35,254 nt of DNA from Rhodoferax sp. (GCA_021738345.1 JAIPCE010000014.1:1-35254); one strand, 5' to 3'; numbered from the stretch's first letter, positions 9,217 to 22,242 are shown. Notes: generated by a model not told the origin, from the letters alone. Numbers and translations are program-made.

Positions 9217-10191
9217 TCACCCGCGCAGGTGGCAGGCGACGCAATGGCCGGCGCTGGTTTCTTTGAGTGTTGGGGCTTCGGTGCTGCACAAGGGGTGCTG
9301 GGCAATCGGGCAGCGCGTATGAAAATGGCAGCCCGTGGGTGGGTTGACCGGGCTTGGAACGTCCCCCTGCAACACGATGCGCTTGCGTTTGACCCGGGGA
9401 TCGGGTATGGGCACTGCAGACAGCAGTGCCTCGGTGTAGGGGTGCAGGGGCTTCACATAGAGCTGGCGCGCCGGCGCAATCTCGACAATACGCCCCAGGT
9501 ACATCACCGCAATGCGGTCACTGGTGTGCTCGACCACTGACAAGTCGTGGGCAATGAACATGTAGGTGAGATTGAACTGCGCCTGTAGGTCTTCGAGCAA
9601 ATTGATAACCTGCGCTTGGATCGACACATCGAGCGCGGACACGGCTTCGTCGCAGACAATCAGTTTGGGGCTGACAGCCAAAGCACGTGCAATACCAATT
9701 CTCTGGCGCTGGCCCCCCGAAAACTCATGCGGATAGCGGCGCATGTGGTCGCCATTGAGCCCCACGGTTTCCAGCAGGTTCACAATCCGCGCTTCGTACT
9801 CACTGGCGGTTTTGGTGAGCTTGTGGATGGTGAGTGCCTCACCGACGATGGCACCGGCCGTCATGCGCGGATTCAGCGAGGCATAGGGGTCCTGGAAGAT
9901 GATCTGCATGTCGCGCGCCATCGCGCGCAAGGCAGTTTTGTCCATGGCGGTGACGCATTTGCCGTCAAACCAGACCTCCCCGGACGTTGGTTCGATCAGT
10001 CGCAAAATGCAGCGCCCGGTGGTGCTCTTGCCACAGCCCGACTCGCCCACCACGCCCAGGGTTTCCCCGGCAGCCAAATCAAAACTGACACCGTCCACGG
10101 CGTGCACTTTGTCCACCACCCGTCCGAACAAACCGCCCTGAATCGGGAAGTGTTTGACCAGATTTTTGACACTCAGCAGCGGCGCTGTCAT
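9217..10191 (-). CDS. dppF: Peptide ABC transporter ATP-binding protein, DppF/OppF type
   Basis: Second of the two ATPases that power the peptide importer at the inner membrane. The 324 residues contain Walker [10 protein letters not shown], the signature [15 protein letters not shown] and Walker B followed by CDEAVSALD, where the usual Pro after the catalytic Glu is Ala. The C-terminal extension [10 protein letters not shown] is the oligopeptide-transport ATPase tail (Oligo_HPY). Its ATG overlaps the dppD stop in an ATGA, so translation is probably coupled. It is the last gene of the operon; the phosphofructokinase start lies 71 bases further downstream on the same strand. Confidence 0.94.
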   Translation of the reverse strand: MTAPLLSVKNLVKHFPIQGGLFGRVVDKVHAVDGVSFDLAAGETLGVVGESGCGKSTTGRCILRLIEPTSGEVWFDGKCVTAMDKTALRAMARDMQIIFQDPYASLNPRMTAGAIVGEALTIHKLTKTASEYEARIVNLLETVGLNGDHMRRYPHEFSGGQRQRIGIARALAVSPKLIVCDEAVSALDVSIQAQVINLLEDLQAQFNLTYMFIAHDLSVVEHTSDRIAVMYLGRIVEIAPARQLYVKPLHPYTEALLSAVPIPDPRVKRKRIVLQGDVPSPVNPPTGCHFHTRCPIAQHPLCSTEAPTLKETSAGHCVACHLRG

Positions 10192-11207
10192 GCCGCTCCC
10201 CGGTCATGGATGCAGGCCACCTTGTGCCCCGCAACCACCTCGCGCAAGGGCGGCGTGGCCTGCAGGCAGGCGGCGGTGGCGACACTGCAACGCGGTGCAA
10301 AGCGGCAACCCTCGCCCGGCGCGACCAGCTTGGGCACCGTGCCAGGAATGGTTTCCAGGCGCGCCTTGTGCATGCTGTCCAGATCAATGCGCGGGATCGA
10401 TCGAATCAGTCCCTGGGTGTAGGGATGGCGCGGATTCGCAAACAGCTCGCCCACCGGGGCTTCTTCAACCACTTTGCCCGCGTACATCACCACCACCCGT
10501 TGCGCAAACTCGGCCACCACCCCCATGGCATGGGTGATGAGCAAAATGGCCATGCCCAACTCAGATTTGAGCTCGGTCAAAAGGTCGAGAATTTGCGCCT
10601 GAATCGTGACATCCAGCGCCGTGGTGGGCTCATCGGCAATCAGTAACTGGGGTTTGCATGACAGTGCCATGGCGATCATGACGCGCTGGCGCATGCCGCC
10701 CGAAAACTGGTGCGGGTAATCATTGACGCGACGTTCCGCCGTGGGAATGTGCACCAATTTGAGCATTTGCACTGCGCGGTCTAGCGCCGCCTTGGGGCTC
10801 AAGCCCTCGTGCAGCCGCAGGCCTTCGGCAATTTGCTCGCCCACGGTATAGACCGGGTTCAACGAGGTCATGGGCTCCTGGAACACGATGGCGATTTCTT
10901 TCATGCGAATGCGCTGCATGGCATCGTCATCGAGCGGCAGGATATCGCGGCCTTGCCACAGTATCTGGCCCGCCGCAAAGCGCCCGGGTGGCATGGGCAG
11001 CAGCTTGAGTACCGACATCGCCGTCACCGACTTACCACAACCCGACTCGCCCACCACACACACGGTTTCACCGCGGTCTATCGCAATGTCGACACCATCG
11101 ACCGCATGCAACCAGCCGTCATCGGTTTTGAAATGGGTCTTGAGCCCGCGAATGTCCAGCAGGCGCTGCGGGGCGTCAGGAAGTACAGAGGCTTGCGGCA
11201 CGATCAC
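10188..11207 (-). CDS. dppD: Peptide ABC transporter ATP-binding protein, DppD/OppD type
   Basis: First ATPase subunit of the importer. In the 339 residues are Walker A GESGCGKS, the signature [15 protein letters not shown], Walker B with [12 protein letters not shown] and the Cys-containing C-terminal tail ([10 protein letters not shown]) typical of OppD/DppD. The start is GTG at 11207, whose GTGA overlaps the dppC stop (11204-11206); its own stop overlaps the dppF start in the same way. This double overlap points to fixed stoichiometry of DppC, D and F. No separate promoter is seen between these genes. Confidence 0.94.
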   Translation of the reverse strand: MIVPQASVLPDAPQRLLDIRGLKTHFKTDDGWLHAVDGVDIAIDRGETVCVVGESGCGKSVTAMSVLKLLPMPPGRFAAGQILWQGRDILPLDDDAMQRIRMKEIAIVFQEPMTSLNPVYTVGEQIAEGLRLHEGLSPKAALDRAVQMLKLVHIPTAERRVNDYPHQFSGGMRQRVMIAMALSCKPQLLIADEPTTALDVTIQAQILDLLTELKSELGMAILLITHAMGVVAEFAQRVVVMYAGKVVEEAPVGELFANPRHPYTQGLIRSIPRIDLDSMHKARLETIPGTVPKLVAPGEGCRFAPRCSVATAACLQATPPLREVVAGHKVACIHDRGAA

Positions 11208-12139
11208 ATCACCTTGCGCGGATCGAGCGCATCGCGCAGACCGTCGCCAATAAAGTTGATGGTCACCACCGCCAGAAAAATGGCCGTGCCGGCAAAAATG
11301 GCCCAGTGGGGCGCAAAATCCAGATAGTCCCGGCTGTCAAACAAAAGGCGTCCCCAGGTGGGTATGTCCGGTGGAAAACCCAGGCCCAGAAACGACAGCG
11401 TGGACTCGGCGATGATCGCTGCGGCCACGTCGATGGTCCCTGCAACAATCACCGGACCCAGTGTATTGGGCAAAATATGGCGCAGCACCACCCGCGTGGT
11501 CGACGCCCCCAGGGCCCGCGCCGCCTCGACATATTCTTTTTCCCGCAGTGAGAAAAATTGCGCCCGCACCAGGCGGGCCACCGGCATCCACCGGAACCCG
11601 CCAATCACCAGCACAATCAAAATAAAAACCCCGACCTCCGGACCAAAAACCGCTTTGAGCCGGTCCCGGAACAGATAAATCAGCAGCAGCAGCAAGGGCA
11701 GCTGCGGCAGGGACAGAAACAGATCGGTCAACCACATCAGCGCAGCATCGACCGCGCCGCGCGAAATTCCAGCGATGGCACCGATCGTCACCCCCACCAA
11801 AATGGCCATGGACATGGCCGCCAGCCCCACCGCCAGCGAGATGCGTCCGCCATAGAGCATGCGCGCCAGCAAATCTTGGCCCAGGTCATCGGTGCCCAGC
11901 GGGTGGGCCGCTGACGGCCCTTTGAGTCGCGCACTGAAGTCGATGTCGTTGATGGCCACCGTCCAGACCAGAGGCCCGACAACGACCAGTAACACCATGG
12001 AGGCCAACACGATCAGGCTCACAAGCGCCATTTTGTGGCGACAAAAGCGCCGCCAGGCCTCGCGCGCGGGCGACACCTGGGGCCTACGCACCTCGGACGG
12101 CGCGCTAGCGGTAACTGATGCGGGGGTCGAGCCAGCCAT
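11204..12139 (-). CDS. dppC: Peptide ABC transporter permease, DppC/OppC type
   Basis: One of the two inner-membrane channel subunits. The 311 residues start with a soluble ~35-residue leader, then a first membrane helix (MALVSLIVLASMVLLVVVGPLV region, 37-58) and further helices typical of BPD_transp_1 permeases. The EAA loop lies at EAARALGAS...HILPNTLGP and contacts the ATPases. The ATG at 12139 lies inside the 3' end of dppB (35-bp overlap), and no closer in-frame ATG exists. Partner of DppB below. Confidence 0.92.
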   Translation of the reverse strand: MAGSTPASVTASAPSEVRRPQVSPAREAWRRFCRHKMALVSLIVLASMVLLVVVGPLVWTVAINDIDFSARLKGPSAAHPLGTDDLGQDLLARMLYGGRISLAVGLAAMSMAILVGVTIGAIAGISRGAVDAALMWLTDLFLSLPQLPLLLLLIYLFRDRLKAVFGPEVGVFILIVLVIGGFRWMPVARLVRAQFFSLREKEYVEAARALGASTTRVVLRHILPNTLGPVIVAGTIDVAAAIIAESTLSFLGLGFPPDIPTWGRLLFDSRDYLDFAPHWAIFAGTAIFLAVVTINFIGDGLRDALDPRKVM

Positions 12140-13064
12140 AGAGCAAGTCCGAAATCAGGTTGAACACAATCACGAGGCATGCAAACACAAAGGTGACCGC
12201 CATGATCACCGGGGTATCGTTGCGCAAGATCGCATCGATCAGCAGCGAACCGATGCCGGGAATCCGAAAAATTTGCTCGGTCACAATGGCGCCGCCAAAA
12301 ATCGCCGGCATTTGTAGTGCCACCAGAGTCACCACCGGAATCAGCGCATTGCGCACCACATGCTTCATGATGACCATGCGCTCCTTAAGCCCCTTGCTGC
12401 GTGCCGTGGTCACGTAATCGAGCCGGATCACGTCCAGCATGGCCGAGCGCACATAGCGGGTCCAACTGGCACCCTGGAACAGACCCAGCACCATGACCGG
12501 CATGATGGACTGCCGCAATTGCTCCCACCACCACTGCACTCCCGTCGCTGAAAGGTCTGACCGGTAGACGAACGGCAGCCAGTCGAGTTTGATCGAGAAC
12601 AGCAAAATGAACAACAAGCCGGTGAAAAAAGTGGGCAGGGAGAACCCGATAAAGGCCAGCGTACTCGCAATGCGGTCAAACCATGAATAGGGCTTGGCCG
12701 CCGAATACACCCCCACGGGCAGCGCAATCATCAGCGCCAGCAGCTGCGAAGCACCAATGACCGCCAGCGTCACGGGCAGACGTTGCAGTATCAGCGTATC
12801 CACATCGACCCGGCTGATAAAAGAGTAACCCCAATCCCCCTGCAGCATGGCTGCCAGCCAGCGGAAATAGCGTTGCCAGATCGGATCGTCCAGGCCAAAC
12901 TTGGCGCGCAGCATTTCTCGCACCTCGGCTGGCACGTTCGGATTATTGGCAAGCTCTTCAAACGGATCGCCCGGTGCCAGCGCCAGCACGGTGAACAACA
13001 CCACGCTGATGCCAAGCACACTGGGCAAGGCAACGGCAAGTCGCCGCAGGATATAGGGCCCCAC
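12105..13064 (-). CDS. dppB: Peptide ABC transporter permease, DppB/OppB type
   Basis: Channel subunit with N-terminal helix starting GPYILRRLAVALPSV, the family's hallmark beginning, followed by about five more helices. The EAA-type loop is TARSKGLKERMVIMKHVVRNALIPV. The 319-residue length is slightly below the DppB average. The start is GTG at 13064; no strong Shine-Dalgarno is visible, and the dppA stop is only 12 bases upstream, so translation likely continues from dppA. The large periplasmic loop typical of DppB lies after the first helix (GDPFEELANNPNVP). Confidence 0.92.
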   Translation of the reverse strand: MGPYILRRLAVALPSVLGISVVLFTVLALAPGDPFEELANNPNVPAEVREMLRAKFGLDDPIWQRYFRWLAAMLQGDWGYSFISRVDVDTLILQRLPVTLAVIGASQLLALMIALPVGVYSAAKPYSWFDRIASTLAFIGFSLPTFFTGLLFILLFSIKLDWLPFVYRSDLSATGVQWWWEQLRQSIMPVMVLGLFQGASWTRYVRSAMLDVIRLDYVTTARSKGLKERMVIMKHVVRNALIPVVTLVALQMPAIFGGAIVTEQIFRIPGIGSLLIDAILRNDTPVIMAVTFVFACLVIVFNLISDLLYGWLDPRISYR

Positions 13065-13076
13065 AATGGTGGCAGG

Positions 13077-14867
13077 TCAGGCTTCGCGGTACCAGTTTTG
13101 CAGGTTCGAGAAGTCCAGATCCCAGCCCGACAGGGTGACGACCAGCTTGAGGTTGGAGCCGCGCACCCGTGGCCGGCTGATCAGTGGAATCACCGCGTTG
13201 TCATTGACCACCATGTCATTGAGTCGAATAAAGAGCGCAGCCCGCTTGGCCGGGTCGAGCTCGACCTCACCGGCCTTGTAGGTCTTGTCGTAGTCGTCAC
13301 TGGTCCAGCGGCAAATGTTGCGGCCCTGCCATTTGTTGGCCTTGCTGGAGACTTCCCACGAGGTGTATTGGTCCATAAAGCGCTCGGCATCGGGCTGCGT
13401 CATGGTGGTGGTGTACATCTGCATGTCACACCAGAATTTCCCGTAGGTGTCGGGGTTGCCGACATCGCTGGAGAAGAAGACCGAACCCACCACCGATTTC
13501 AGCTCCAGGTCAATGCCCGCCTTCTGGCACGACTGCTTGATGACGGCTTGTTCCTTCTGGCGTATGCCATTGACCGAGGTCTGGAACACAAACTTCATTT
13601 TTTTGCCGTCTTTTTCGCGGATGCCATCGGCGCCTTTCTTCCAGCCTGCTGCCTCTAACACCTGGTTCGCCTTGTCGATATTGAACTCCCACTTTGTGTT
13701 GGGTGAGCGAAAACGCGGCGGATTGTTCATGAAGTTGCTGGTGGCAACGCCGGTACGGCCATAAATAAAGTCTTGGATGCTCTGGCGGTCCATCAGCATC
13801 GCCATGGCCTGGCGCACCGCAGGGTCGCTGAATGCAAAGTGCTTGGACTTTTTGCTGGCACGCTCACCATCAACCTCGGTAAACGGGTCAGTCTGGTTGA
13901 GCTGAACAAACTCGATGTCGCCGCTGGGAATGATATTGATGCGGCCCTTGCCACCGGCTTCCATTTTTTTGAGTACCTCGTCTTCCACCTGCAGATTCCA
14001 GGCGTAGTCGTATTCCCCAGTCTGAATCACGGCGCGCGCCGCAGATGCCGCGTCACCGCCGCCCTTCATTTCGATGCTGTCGAAGTACGGCCGATTGGCC
14101 ATGTGGTAGTTGGTGTTGATTTCACCACGCACGATGTCACCGGGTTTGAAGTCGACAAACTTGTAGGGACCGGTTCCCACGGGTTTGAGGTTCATGGGGG
14201 CTTCGCGAGATTTTGCGCCGCTATAGGGTGCAAACAGGTGCTTGGGCAAAATCATGCCCTCGGCGGCAACGAAAGCTGCGGCCCAGAACGGCGTGGTTTT
14301 CTGGAACATCACCTTGATGGTGTGGGAGTCGAGCTTTTCGACCTTGATGTCCTTGTACACACCAAGCGTGATGGTGGCCGACGCGGGGTCCTTCGAAAAC
14401 TCCCAAGTAAAAACACAATCGTCGGCAGTGAACGGCTGGCCATCGTGCCAGGTGACGCCCTTCTTGAGCTTCCAGACCACTGATTTTCCGTCTGCGGCAA
14501 GCCCGCCATTGTCTCGGGTTGGGATTTCGGTAGCCAGAATCGGCACCAGATTGCCGTCGTTGTCCCACACGGCCAAGGGTTCGTAAAAGATGCGCGAACC
14601 TTCCTGGTCTTTGGTGCCATTGGCAAAATGGGGGTTGAGCAAGGTTGTGCCCTGCCACCACAGCGCCTTGAGCGCGCCACCGCCGCCGCGCTTGGTTGGC
14701 TTGTAGGTCGATACCGTTTGGGCCTGTGCCACACCGGCATTGAGTAGCAACTGCGTGGCAAAGGGCGCTGCCAAACCAATGGCTGCCATTTTTTCCATGA
14801 ATTTTCGTCGTGGCAGCGTGCCGGTGCGTACGCCTTCAATCCATTGACCTAATTGCTTATCCTGCAT
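13077..14867 (-). CDS. dppA: Family 5 peptide-binding periplasmic protein with Tat-type signal
   Basis: Extracytoplasmic solute-binding protein that captures peptides (or a related ligand) for DppBCDF. The 596-residue protein has an N-terminal LPRRKFMEKMAAIGLAAPF twin-arginine motif, a hydrophobic stretch and an AQA cleavage site near residue 50, implying export in folded form by Tat. SBP_bac_5 features follow (FYEPLAVWDNDGNLVPILA, VGTGPYKFVDFKPGD). I start at the ATG at 14867 because GAGGAG lies ten bases upstream; the longer frame is 14 residues extra without support. It is about 50-80 residues longer than DppA of E. coli, so ligand specificity is open. It heads the operon and a sigma-54 promoter match lies 49-64 bases upstream. 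Confidence 0.9.
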   Translation of the reverse strand: MQDKQLGQWIEGVRTGTLPRRKFMEKMAAIGLAAPFATQLLLNAGVAQAQTVSTYKPTKRGGGGALKALWWQGTTLLNPHFANGTKDQEGSRIFYEPLAVWDNDGNLVPILATEIPTRDNGGLAADGKSVVWKLKKGVTWHDGQPFTADDCVFTWEFSKDPASATITLGVYKDIKVEKLDSHTIKVMFQKTTPFWAAAFVAAEGMILPKHLFAPYSGAKSREAPMNLKPVGTGPYKFVDFKPGDIVRGEINTNYHMANRPYFDSIEMKGGGDAASAARAVIQTGEYDYAWNLQVEDEVLKKMEAGGKGRINIIPSGDIEFVQLNQTDPFTEVDGERASKKSKHFAFSDPAVRQAMAMLMDRQSIQDFIYGRTGVATSNFMNNPPRFRSPNTKWEFNIDKANQVLEAAGWKKGADGIREKDGKKMKFVFQTSVNGIRQKEQAVIKQSCQKAGIDLELKSVVGSVFFSSDVGNPDTYGKFWCDMQMYTTTMTQPDAERFMDQYTSWEVSSKANKWQGRNICRWTSDDYDKTYKAGEVELDPAKRAALFIRLNDMVVNDNAVIPLISRPRVRGSNLKLVVTLSGWDLDFSNLQNWYREA

Positions 14868-14915
14868 GTCCAGTCTCCTCGTTGATATCGGTTGGTTTGA
14901 GCTCCGCATAATACA

Positions 14916-14931
14916 TGCACGAACAGTGCCA
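14916..14931 (-). promoter_or_regulatory. Candidate sigma-54 (RpoN) promoter of the dpp operon
   Basis: Minus strand TGGCACTGTTCGTGCA matches the -24/-12 consensus TGGCAC-N5-TTGCA at every defined base but one (G for the first T of TTGCA), with exact GG-to-GC spacing. Transcription would begin around 14904, giving a ~37-base leader with GAGGAG before dppA. It sits in the 72-bp gap after def. Confidence 0.5.
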
Positions 14932-14939
14932 GAGCGGCT

Positions 14940-17679
<2,740 letters not shown>

Positions 17680-18720
17680 TCAGGAAAACAGACGCCGCGC
17701 CAAAATCGAGCCAGCAGCCAGATCGCGTTGGGCCAGGGTGTCGTACAGGCCCTCTAATTCCTGGCTGATCTGATCCATGGACGCAGGCGCAAGGGCTTGA
17801 CCCAGGTCGTCGGTGACCACGCCTTCCATCGCCTGGGCCAGCACAGTGGCGGCATCGCGCATGCGCAGGAACGGCTGCTCGGCGCGGTCCACCTGCGCCA
17901 CATCGAGGTGCAGGGCAATCTCCCGCACCGCCGATTGCGCAAGGTCCTCAGCCAGGGCAGCCTGCGGGTCAAAACTCAACACCAGCACGGGTGGCGCACC
18001 CACCACGGAGGCAGGCAACACCATGCGTCCGGGCAGCGACCCGGCGATAAAGCCCAGCCGTGCGGCATTTTGCTGGATATAGCCCGGGCTCCAGGCCGAC
18101 TGCAGTGCACGCAGCGTGAAGCCCAATTGGGCGTCGTGCGCACTGGCAAAGTGGTCAAGTTCCCGTGCACGGGCTACTTCCTCGAGCATTTCAGGGAACT
18201 CTGGCGTGCCATTGATGGCATCAGCGAAGGCCTGGGTCTTGACGACAAATTCCGAGTACTCGATTTCGTTCAAGGGGCCGGACCGGTTGGCCAACTGCAC
18301 ACCGGCCTGAAAACCGCCATAGCGCTGGCCTGTCATGGGCGGCTCCCAAGCCAGCGTGGCCAGGTTGTAGCCTTCGATGGCAAACGGCTTGCTGCCGACC
18401 CGGCGTGTGGCGGGCATGGCCGCGACTGCGGCCTCGCCCGACGCCGAAGCGGTCGCACTGTCGAGGGCAATCGTGGCAATCACATCGATCAATGAATCCA
18501 TGGCCGCACGTTTGGGCACCGCGGGCAAGCCGATCGCGGGCGTGAGGGACGCATCGTCGAGCAAAGCGGGCTCGGTGGCTGATTCCGCCTGCATGTTGGC
18601 GGCTGCCTCAGGCAAGGCCTGGCGCGGGGCATTGCGCCGCGAAGTCCAGGCACCATGCGCCACGATGGCCGCAAGAATCAAGCCGCCGACAATTGCCAAA
18701 CCGATCTGTAAGTTACTCAT
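17680..18720 (-). CDS. zipA: ZipA-like cell division protein, FtsZ-binding C-terminal domain
   Basis: Inner-membrane anchor that ties FtsZ to the membrane during division. The 346-residue protein starts with a single membrane helix (LQIGLAIVGGLILAAIVAHG, residues ~4-23), then an Ala/Pro-rich linker (~30-105) and a C-terminal domain (~200-330) with the beta-alpha pattern of ZipA_C, including AARLGFIAGSLPGRMVLP and PPVLVLSFDPQAA. Similarity to E. coli ZipA is low; the call rests on topology and on the conserved smc-zipA-ligA order seen in Burkholderiales. It begins six bases after the smc stop, so co-translation is likely. Confidence 0.78.
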   Translation of the reverse strand: MSNLQIGLAIVGGLILAAIVAHGAWTSRRNAPRQALPEAAANMQAESATEPALLDDASLTPAIGLPAVPKRAAMDSLIDVIATIALDSATASASGEAAVAAMPATRRVGSKPFAIEGYNLATLAWEPPMTGQRYGGFQAGVQLANRSGPLNEIEYSEFVVKTQAFADAINGTPEFPEMLEEVARARELDHFASAHDAQLGFTLRALQSAWSPGYIQQNAARLGFIAGSLPGRMVLPASVVGAPPVLVLSFDPQAALAEDLAQSAVREIALHLDVAQVDRAEQPFLRMRDAATVLAQAMEGVVTDDLGQALAPASMDQISQELEGLYDTLAQRDLAAGSILARRLFS

Positions 18721-18726
18721 GGTGAA

Positions 18727-21700
18727 TTACGCTATTTCCGCCATTGTGATCGCAGATTCCATATCGACCGCCACAATGCGCGATACGCCCTGCTCTTGCA
18801 TGGTCACACCAATCAACTGCTCGGCCATTTCCATGGCGATTTTGTTATGGCTAATGAATAAAAACTGGGTTTCCCGGCTCATGCTGGTCACCAGTTTCGC
18901 ATACCGCTCGGTGTTGGCGTCGTCCAGCGGCGCATCGACTTCGTCGAGCAGGCAAAACGGGGCCGGATTGAGCTGAAAAATGGCAAATACCAGCGCAATC
19001 GCGGTCAAGGCCTTTTCTCCGCCCGACAGCAAATGGATGGTCTGGTTTTTTTTGCCCGGAGGCTGGGCGATGACCTGTACGCCGGAGTCAAGAATTTCGT
19101 CCCCGGTGACGACAAGCCGCGCATTTCCTCCGCCAAACAGCTCGGGAAACATACGTCCAAAGTGCCCATTGACCTGTTCGAAAGTACCTGACAGCAACTC
19201 GCGCGTTTCGGCGTCGATCTTGCGGATCGCATCCTCCAGGGTCTGCATCGCCTGGTTCAGGTCTGCGCTTTGAGAATCGAGAAACTGCTTGCGCTCGCGT
19301 GCAGAGGCCAATTCATCGAGTGCCGCCAGATTGACCGCGCCCAAAGCAGCGATATCACGGTGCAAGCGCTCAATTTCACCCTGCATGCCAAACAGCCGCA
19401 CATTGCCGTCCTGAATGCTTTTTTCCAGGGCTGAGAGATCGGCTTGTGCGTTTTGCAACTGCTGCGCGTATTGCTCATATCCCAGACGCGCCGCCTGCTC
19501 CTTCAGTTGAAATTCAGTAATCCGCTGGCGCAAGGGATCGAGCTCGCGCTCAAGTTGCATGCGCCGCTCGTCACTGGCACGCAATTTGGCCGTGAGGTCG
19601 TCGTATTCGCTGCGCCGCGCCCCCAGCGCCTGCTCACGTTCATGTTTCAAGGCAAGCGCATTTTGCAGTCCCGCCTGGGCCGATGCATCGGTAAGGCGTG
19701 CCAAGTCGTCGCGCGCGCCTTGTGCCTCGGCCTGCAGCGCAAGGCTTTGCTGATCGGCAGTGTCGATAGCGCGCGAAAGCTCGGCCGTGCGGGCTTGCAG
19801 ACTGCGCTGCGCGAAACCCGACTCCTGGGCCTGACGCTCCAGGCTGCGCTGCTGGTCGCGGTGCTGCGTCAAGGTGCGCTGGGCTTCGATGACCCGCTCA
19901 TCGAGCTGCGCGTGGCGCTCCTGGCTGTCAGCAAGCTGCATGTCGAGAGACTCGAACCGTGCCTCGGCAATGACACGGCGCTCTTGCAACTCGTCCATGT
20001 GCGCTTGTACCTCGGACAGATCGGCTTCGATTTGTTGACTGCGCTCGCGCACCTGCTCTGCCAATTGTGATAACCGCAGGGTCTCGACCTGCAGTGCATG
20101 GGTCTGGGTCTGGGCGTCTGCCGCCTCGCGGCGCGCACCGACCAGGCGCTGCGCGGCATCGGTGTAAGCGGCCTCGGCCCGGATCAGGGCCGACCGCGCT
20201 TCATCTGTCATCAAGATTTGTGCGCGCAAATGCTTCTCGAGGTTCTCGATTTCCTGCGCCCGTGCCAACAGCCCTGCCTGCTCCGAGTCCGGGGCATAAA
20301 AACCCACGCTATGGGCGCGCACCACATGCCCGGCCCGCACATAAATGCATTCGCCGGGCCGCAACTGCTCGCGCGCGCGCAAGGCGTCTTCAAAGCTGGG
20401 CGCGGTGTAGCAGCCCTGCAGCCAATCTGCCAGCACTGCGTGGTGGCCCGCATCGTGCAGTCGCAGCAAATCGGACAGTCGAGGCAAGCCGGCACCGGCT
20501 GCGGGATGTGCCGCCAGCGGAGCGCTAAAAAATACCAGTTTGGCAGGCGGAGCATCATTGATAAAAGCGCGTACCGACTCCAGACGCGAGACTTCAAGCG
20601 CCCCCAAACGCTCACGCAGGGCACCCTCCAGAGCATTCTCCCAACCCGGCTCGATGTGGATGCGGCTCCAGAGCCCCTGCAGATGCTGCAATCCGTGCCT
20701 GGCAAGCCAGGGTTGCAGCTTGCCATCGGTTTTCACCTTTTCCTGCAAAGATTTGAGCGCTTCCAAGCGGGCTGAAATGTCTGCCTGAAGGGTCGACTGG
20801 GTGTTGAGCACCTGCTGCTGCAGACGCCGGGCTTCATCGCGCAAAGGGACTTGGTCTTGCAACTCCTGAAGCCGCCCTTGCGCGATCGCCGCCGATTCCT
20901 CTGCATCCTGCAGCTGTACCAGAAGTTGCTGCAGACGGGCTTCATCGGGTGCCGCCAGAGCTCTGCGATCACCGGTCAGTCGATCAAGCCGGGTCGATAC
21001 CTGGCGAAACTGCTCCTCGACACTTCTTTGTTCGGCCGCCAGCACCTGAATTTGTTGCTGCACCTGCATCACGCCGGCGCGTTGGTCATTGGCAGAGCGC
21101 TGTGCGGCGGCAAGTGCATCTTCCAGTGCAGGCAATTGCTGTGCCTGCTCTTCCACCTGGGCGGCCAGCAGCTCCGCCTGCTCGTCGCCCACCAGAGACA
21201 ACTCGGCCAGCCGCTCCTGCTCTGCCAGTGCATCGTTTTTGCGTGTCACCCACTGCGCCTGCTGCTCCTGCAGCGTGATGAGTCGCTGCTCTACCCGTTG
21301 ACGCCCTTCCACCACGAAGCGAATCTCTGCCTCCAGTCGGCCCACATCGGTGCTGGCCTCATACAGCAAGCCCTGCGCGCGGTTTACATGGTCACCGGCT
21401 GCATAGTGGGCCTGGCGCACGGTTTCCAGCGCGGACTCGATGCTGCGCAGATCTGCCATGCGGGATTCAAGGGCATTGACCGCAGTCTGCGCCTCGGCCT
21501 GCACCTTGTCCTGATCGGCCAACGCCTCGGCGCGCTTCAAGTACCACTGCTGATGTTGCTTCAGAGTGACTTCCACTTGCAGGGCGTTGTATTTTTTCGC
21601 GATTTCGGCCTGCTTTTCGAGCTTCTCGAGGTTGGCATTGAGCTCACGCAGAATATCTTCGACCCGCGTCAGGTTTTCACGGGTGTCGCCAAGCCGGTTT

Positions 21701-22242
21701 TCGGTCTCCCGACGGCGCTCCTTGTATTTGGAGACACCGGCAGCCTCTTCCAGAAATAGGCGCAACTCTTCAGGCTTGGACTCGATGATGCGGGTGATCG
21801 TGCCCTGTCCAATGATGGCGTACGCACGCGGACCCAGCCCGGTGCCGAGAAACACATCTTGAACGTCGCGACGGCGCACCGGCAAGTTGTTGATGAAATA
21901 ACTTGAGGTCCCATCGCGGGTGAGCACGCGCTTGACGGCGATTTCAGCAAACTGACCCCATTGCCCCCCGGCACGTCGGTCGCCATTGTCGAACACCAGC
22001 TCAACACTTGATCGGCTGGCTGCTTTTCGGGTCGTTGTACCATTGAAAATGACATCCTGCATCGACTCGCCGCGCAACTCGCTGGCACGGCTTTCTCCCA
22101 ACACCCAGCGCACCGCGTCCATGATGTTGGACTTCCCACACCCGTTGGGACCCACCACACCCACCAATTGCCCAGGCAACAGGAAGTTGGTGGGTTCTGC
22201 GAAGGACTTGAACCCCGATAACTTGATGGAATTGAGACGCAC
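18727..22242 (-). CDS. smc: Chromosome segregation protein SMC
   Basis: ATPase of the SMC-ScpAB condensin that compacts and separates replicated chromosomes. The 1171-residue protein has Walker A GPNGCGKSN (31-39), long coiled coils rich in Gln/Glu/Ala/Arg, a hinge domain around residues 500-640, a second coiled coil, the signature LSGGEKALTA and Walker B FCLLDEVDAPLDDAN near the C-terminus. The start is GTG at 22242, giving the canonical RLNSIKLSGFKSF beginning; no strong Shine-Dalgarno is seen. The response regulator gene ends 13 bases upstream, suggesting readthrough from it. Length is normal. Confidence 0.97.
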   Translation of the reverse strand: MRLNSIKLSGFKSFAEPTNFLLPGQLVGVVGPNGCGKSNIMDAVRWVLGESRASELRGESMQDVIFNGTTTRKAASRSSVELVFDNGDRRAGGQWGQFAEIAVKRVLTRDGTSSYFINNLPVRRRDVQDVFLGTGLGPRAYAIIGQGTITRIIESKPEELRLFLEEAAGVSKYKERRRETENRLGDTRENLTRVEDILRELNANLEKLEKQAEIAKKYNALQVEVTLKQHQQWYLKRAEALADQDKVQAEAQTAVNALESRMADLRSIESALETVRQAHYAAGDHVNRAQGLLYEASTDVGRLEAEIRFVVEGRQRVEQRLITLQEQQAQWVTRKNDALAEQERLAELSLVGDEQAELLAAQVEEQAQQLPALEDALAAAQRSANDQRAGVMQVQQQIQVLAAEQRSVEEQFRQVSTRLDRLTGDRRALAAPDEARLQQLLVQLQDAEESAAIAQGRLQELQDQVPLRDEARRLQQQVLNTQSTLQADISARLEALKSLQEKVKTDGKLQPWLARHGLQHLQGLWSRIHIEPGWENALEGALRERLGALEVSRLESVRAFINDAPPAKLVFFSAPLAAHPAAGAGLPRLSDLLRLHDAGHHAVLADWLQGCYTAPSFEDALRAREQLRPGECIYVRAGHVVRAHSVGFYAPDSEQAGLLARAQEIENLEKHLRAQILMTDEARSALIRAEAAYTDAAQRLVGARREAADAQTQTHALQVETLRLSQLAEQVRERSQQIEADLSEVQAHMDELQERRVIAEARFESLDMQLADSQERHAQLDERVIEAQRTLTQHRDQQRSLERQAQESGFAQRSLQARTAELSRAIDTADQQSLALQAEAQGARDDLARLTDASAQAGLQNALALKHEREQALGARRSEYDDLTAKLRASDERRMQLERELDPLRQRITEFQLKEQAARLGYEQYAQQLQNAQADLSALEKSIQDGNVRLFGMQGEIERLHRDIAALGAVNLAALDELASARERKQFLDSQSADLNQAMQTLEDAIRKIDAETRELLSGTFEQVNGHFGRMFPELFGGGNARLVVTGDEILDSGVQVIAQPPGKKNQTIHLLSGGEKALTAIALVFAIFQLNPAPFCLLDEVDAPLDDANTERYAKLVTSMSRETQFLFISHNKIAMEMAEQLIGVTMQEQGVSRIVAVDMESAITMAEIA

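Noticed and set aside
8354-9322. Plus-strand frame of 322 codons opposite the phosphofructokinase
   Set aside because: His/Arg/Gln-rich shadow with no motif and no plausible start signal.
12553-12562. AGGTCTGACC in dppB resembling the ligA palindrome core
   Set aside because: Only ten bases shared, no palindromic partner, and it encodes normal dppB sequence; likely chance.
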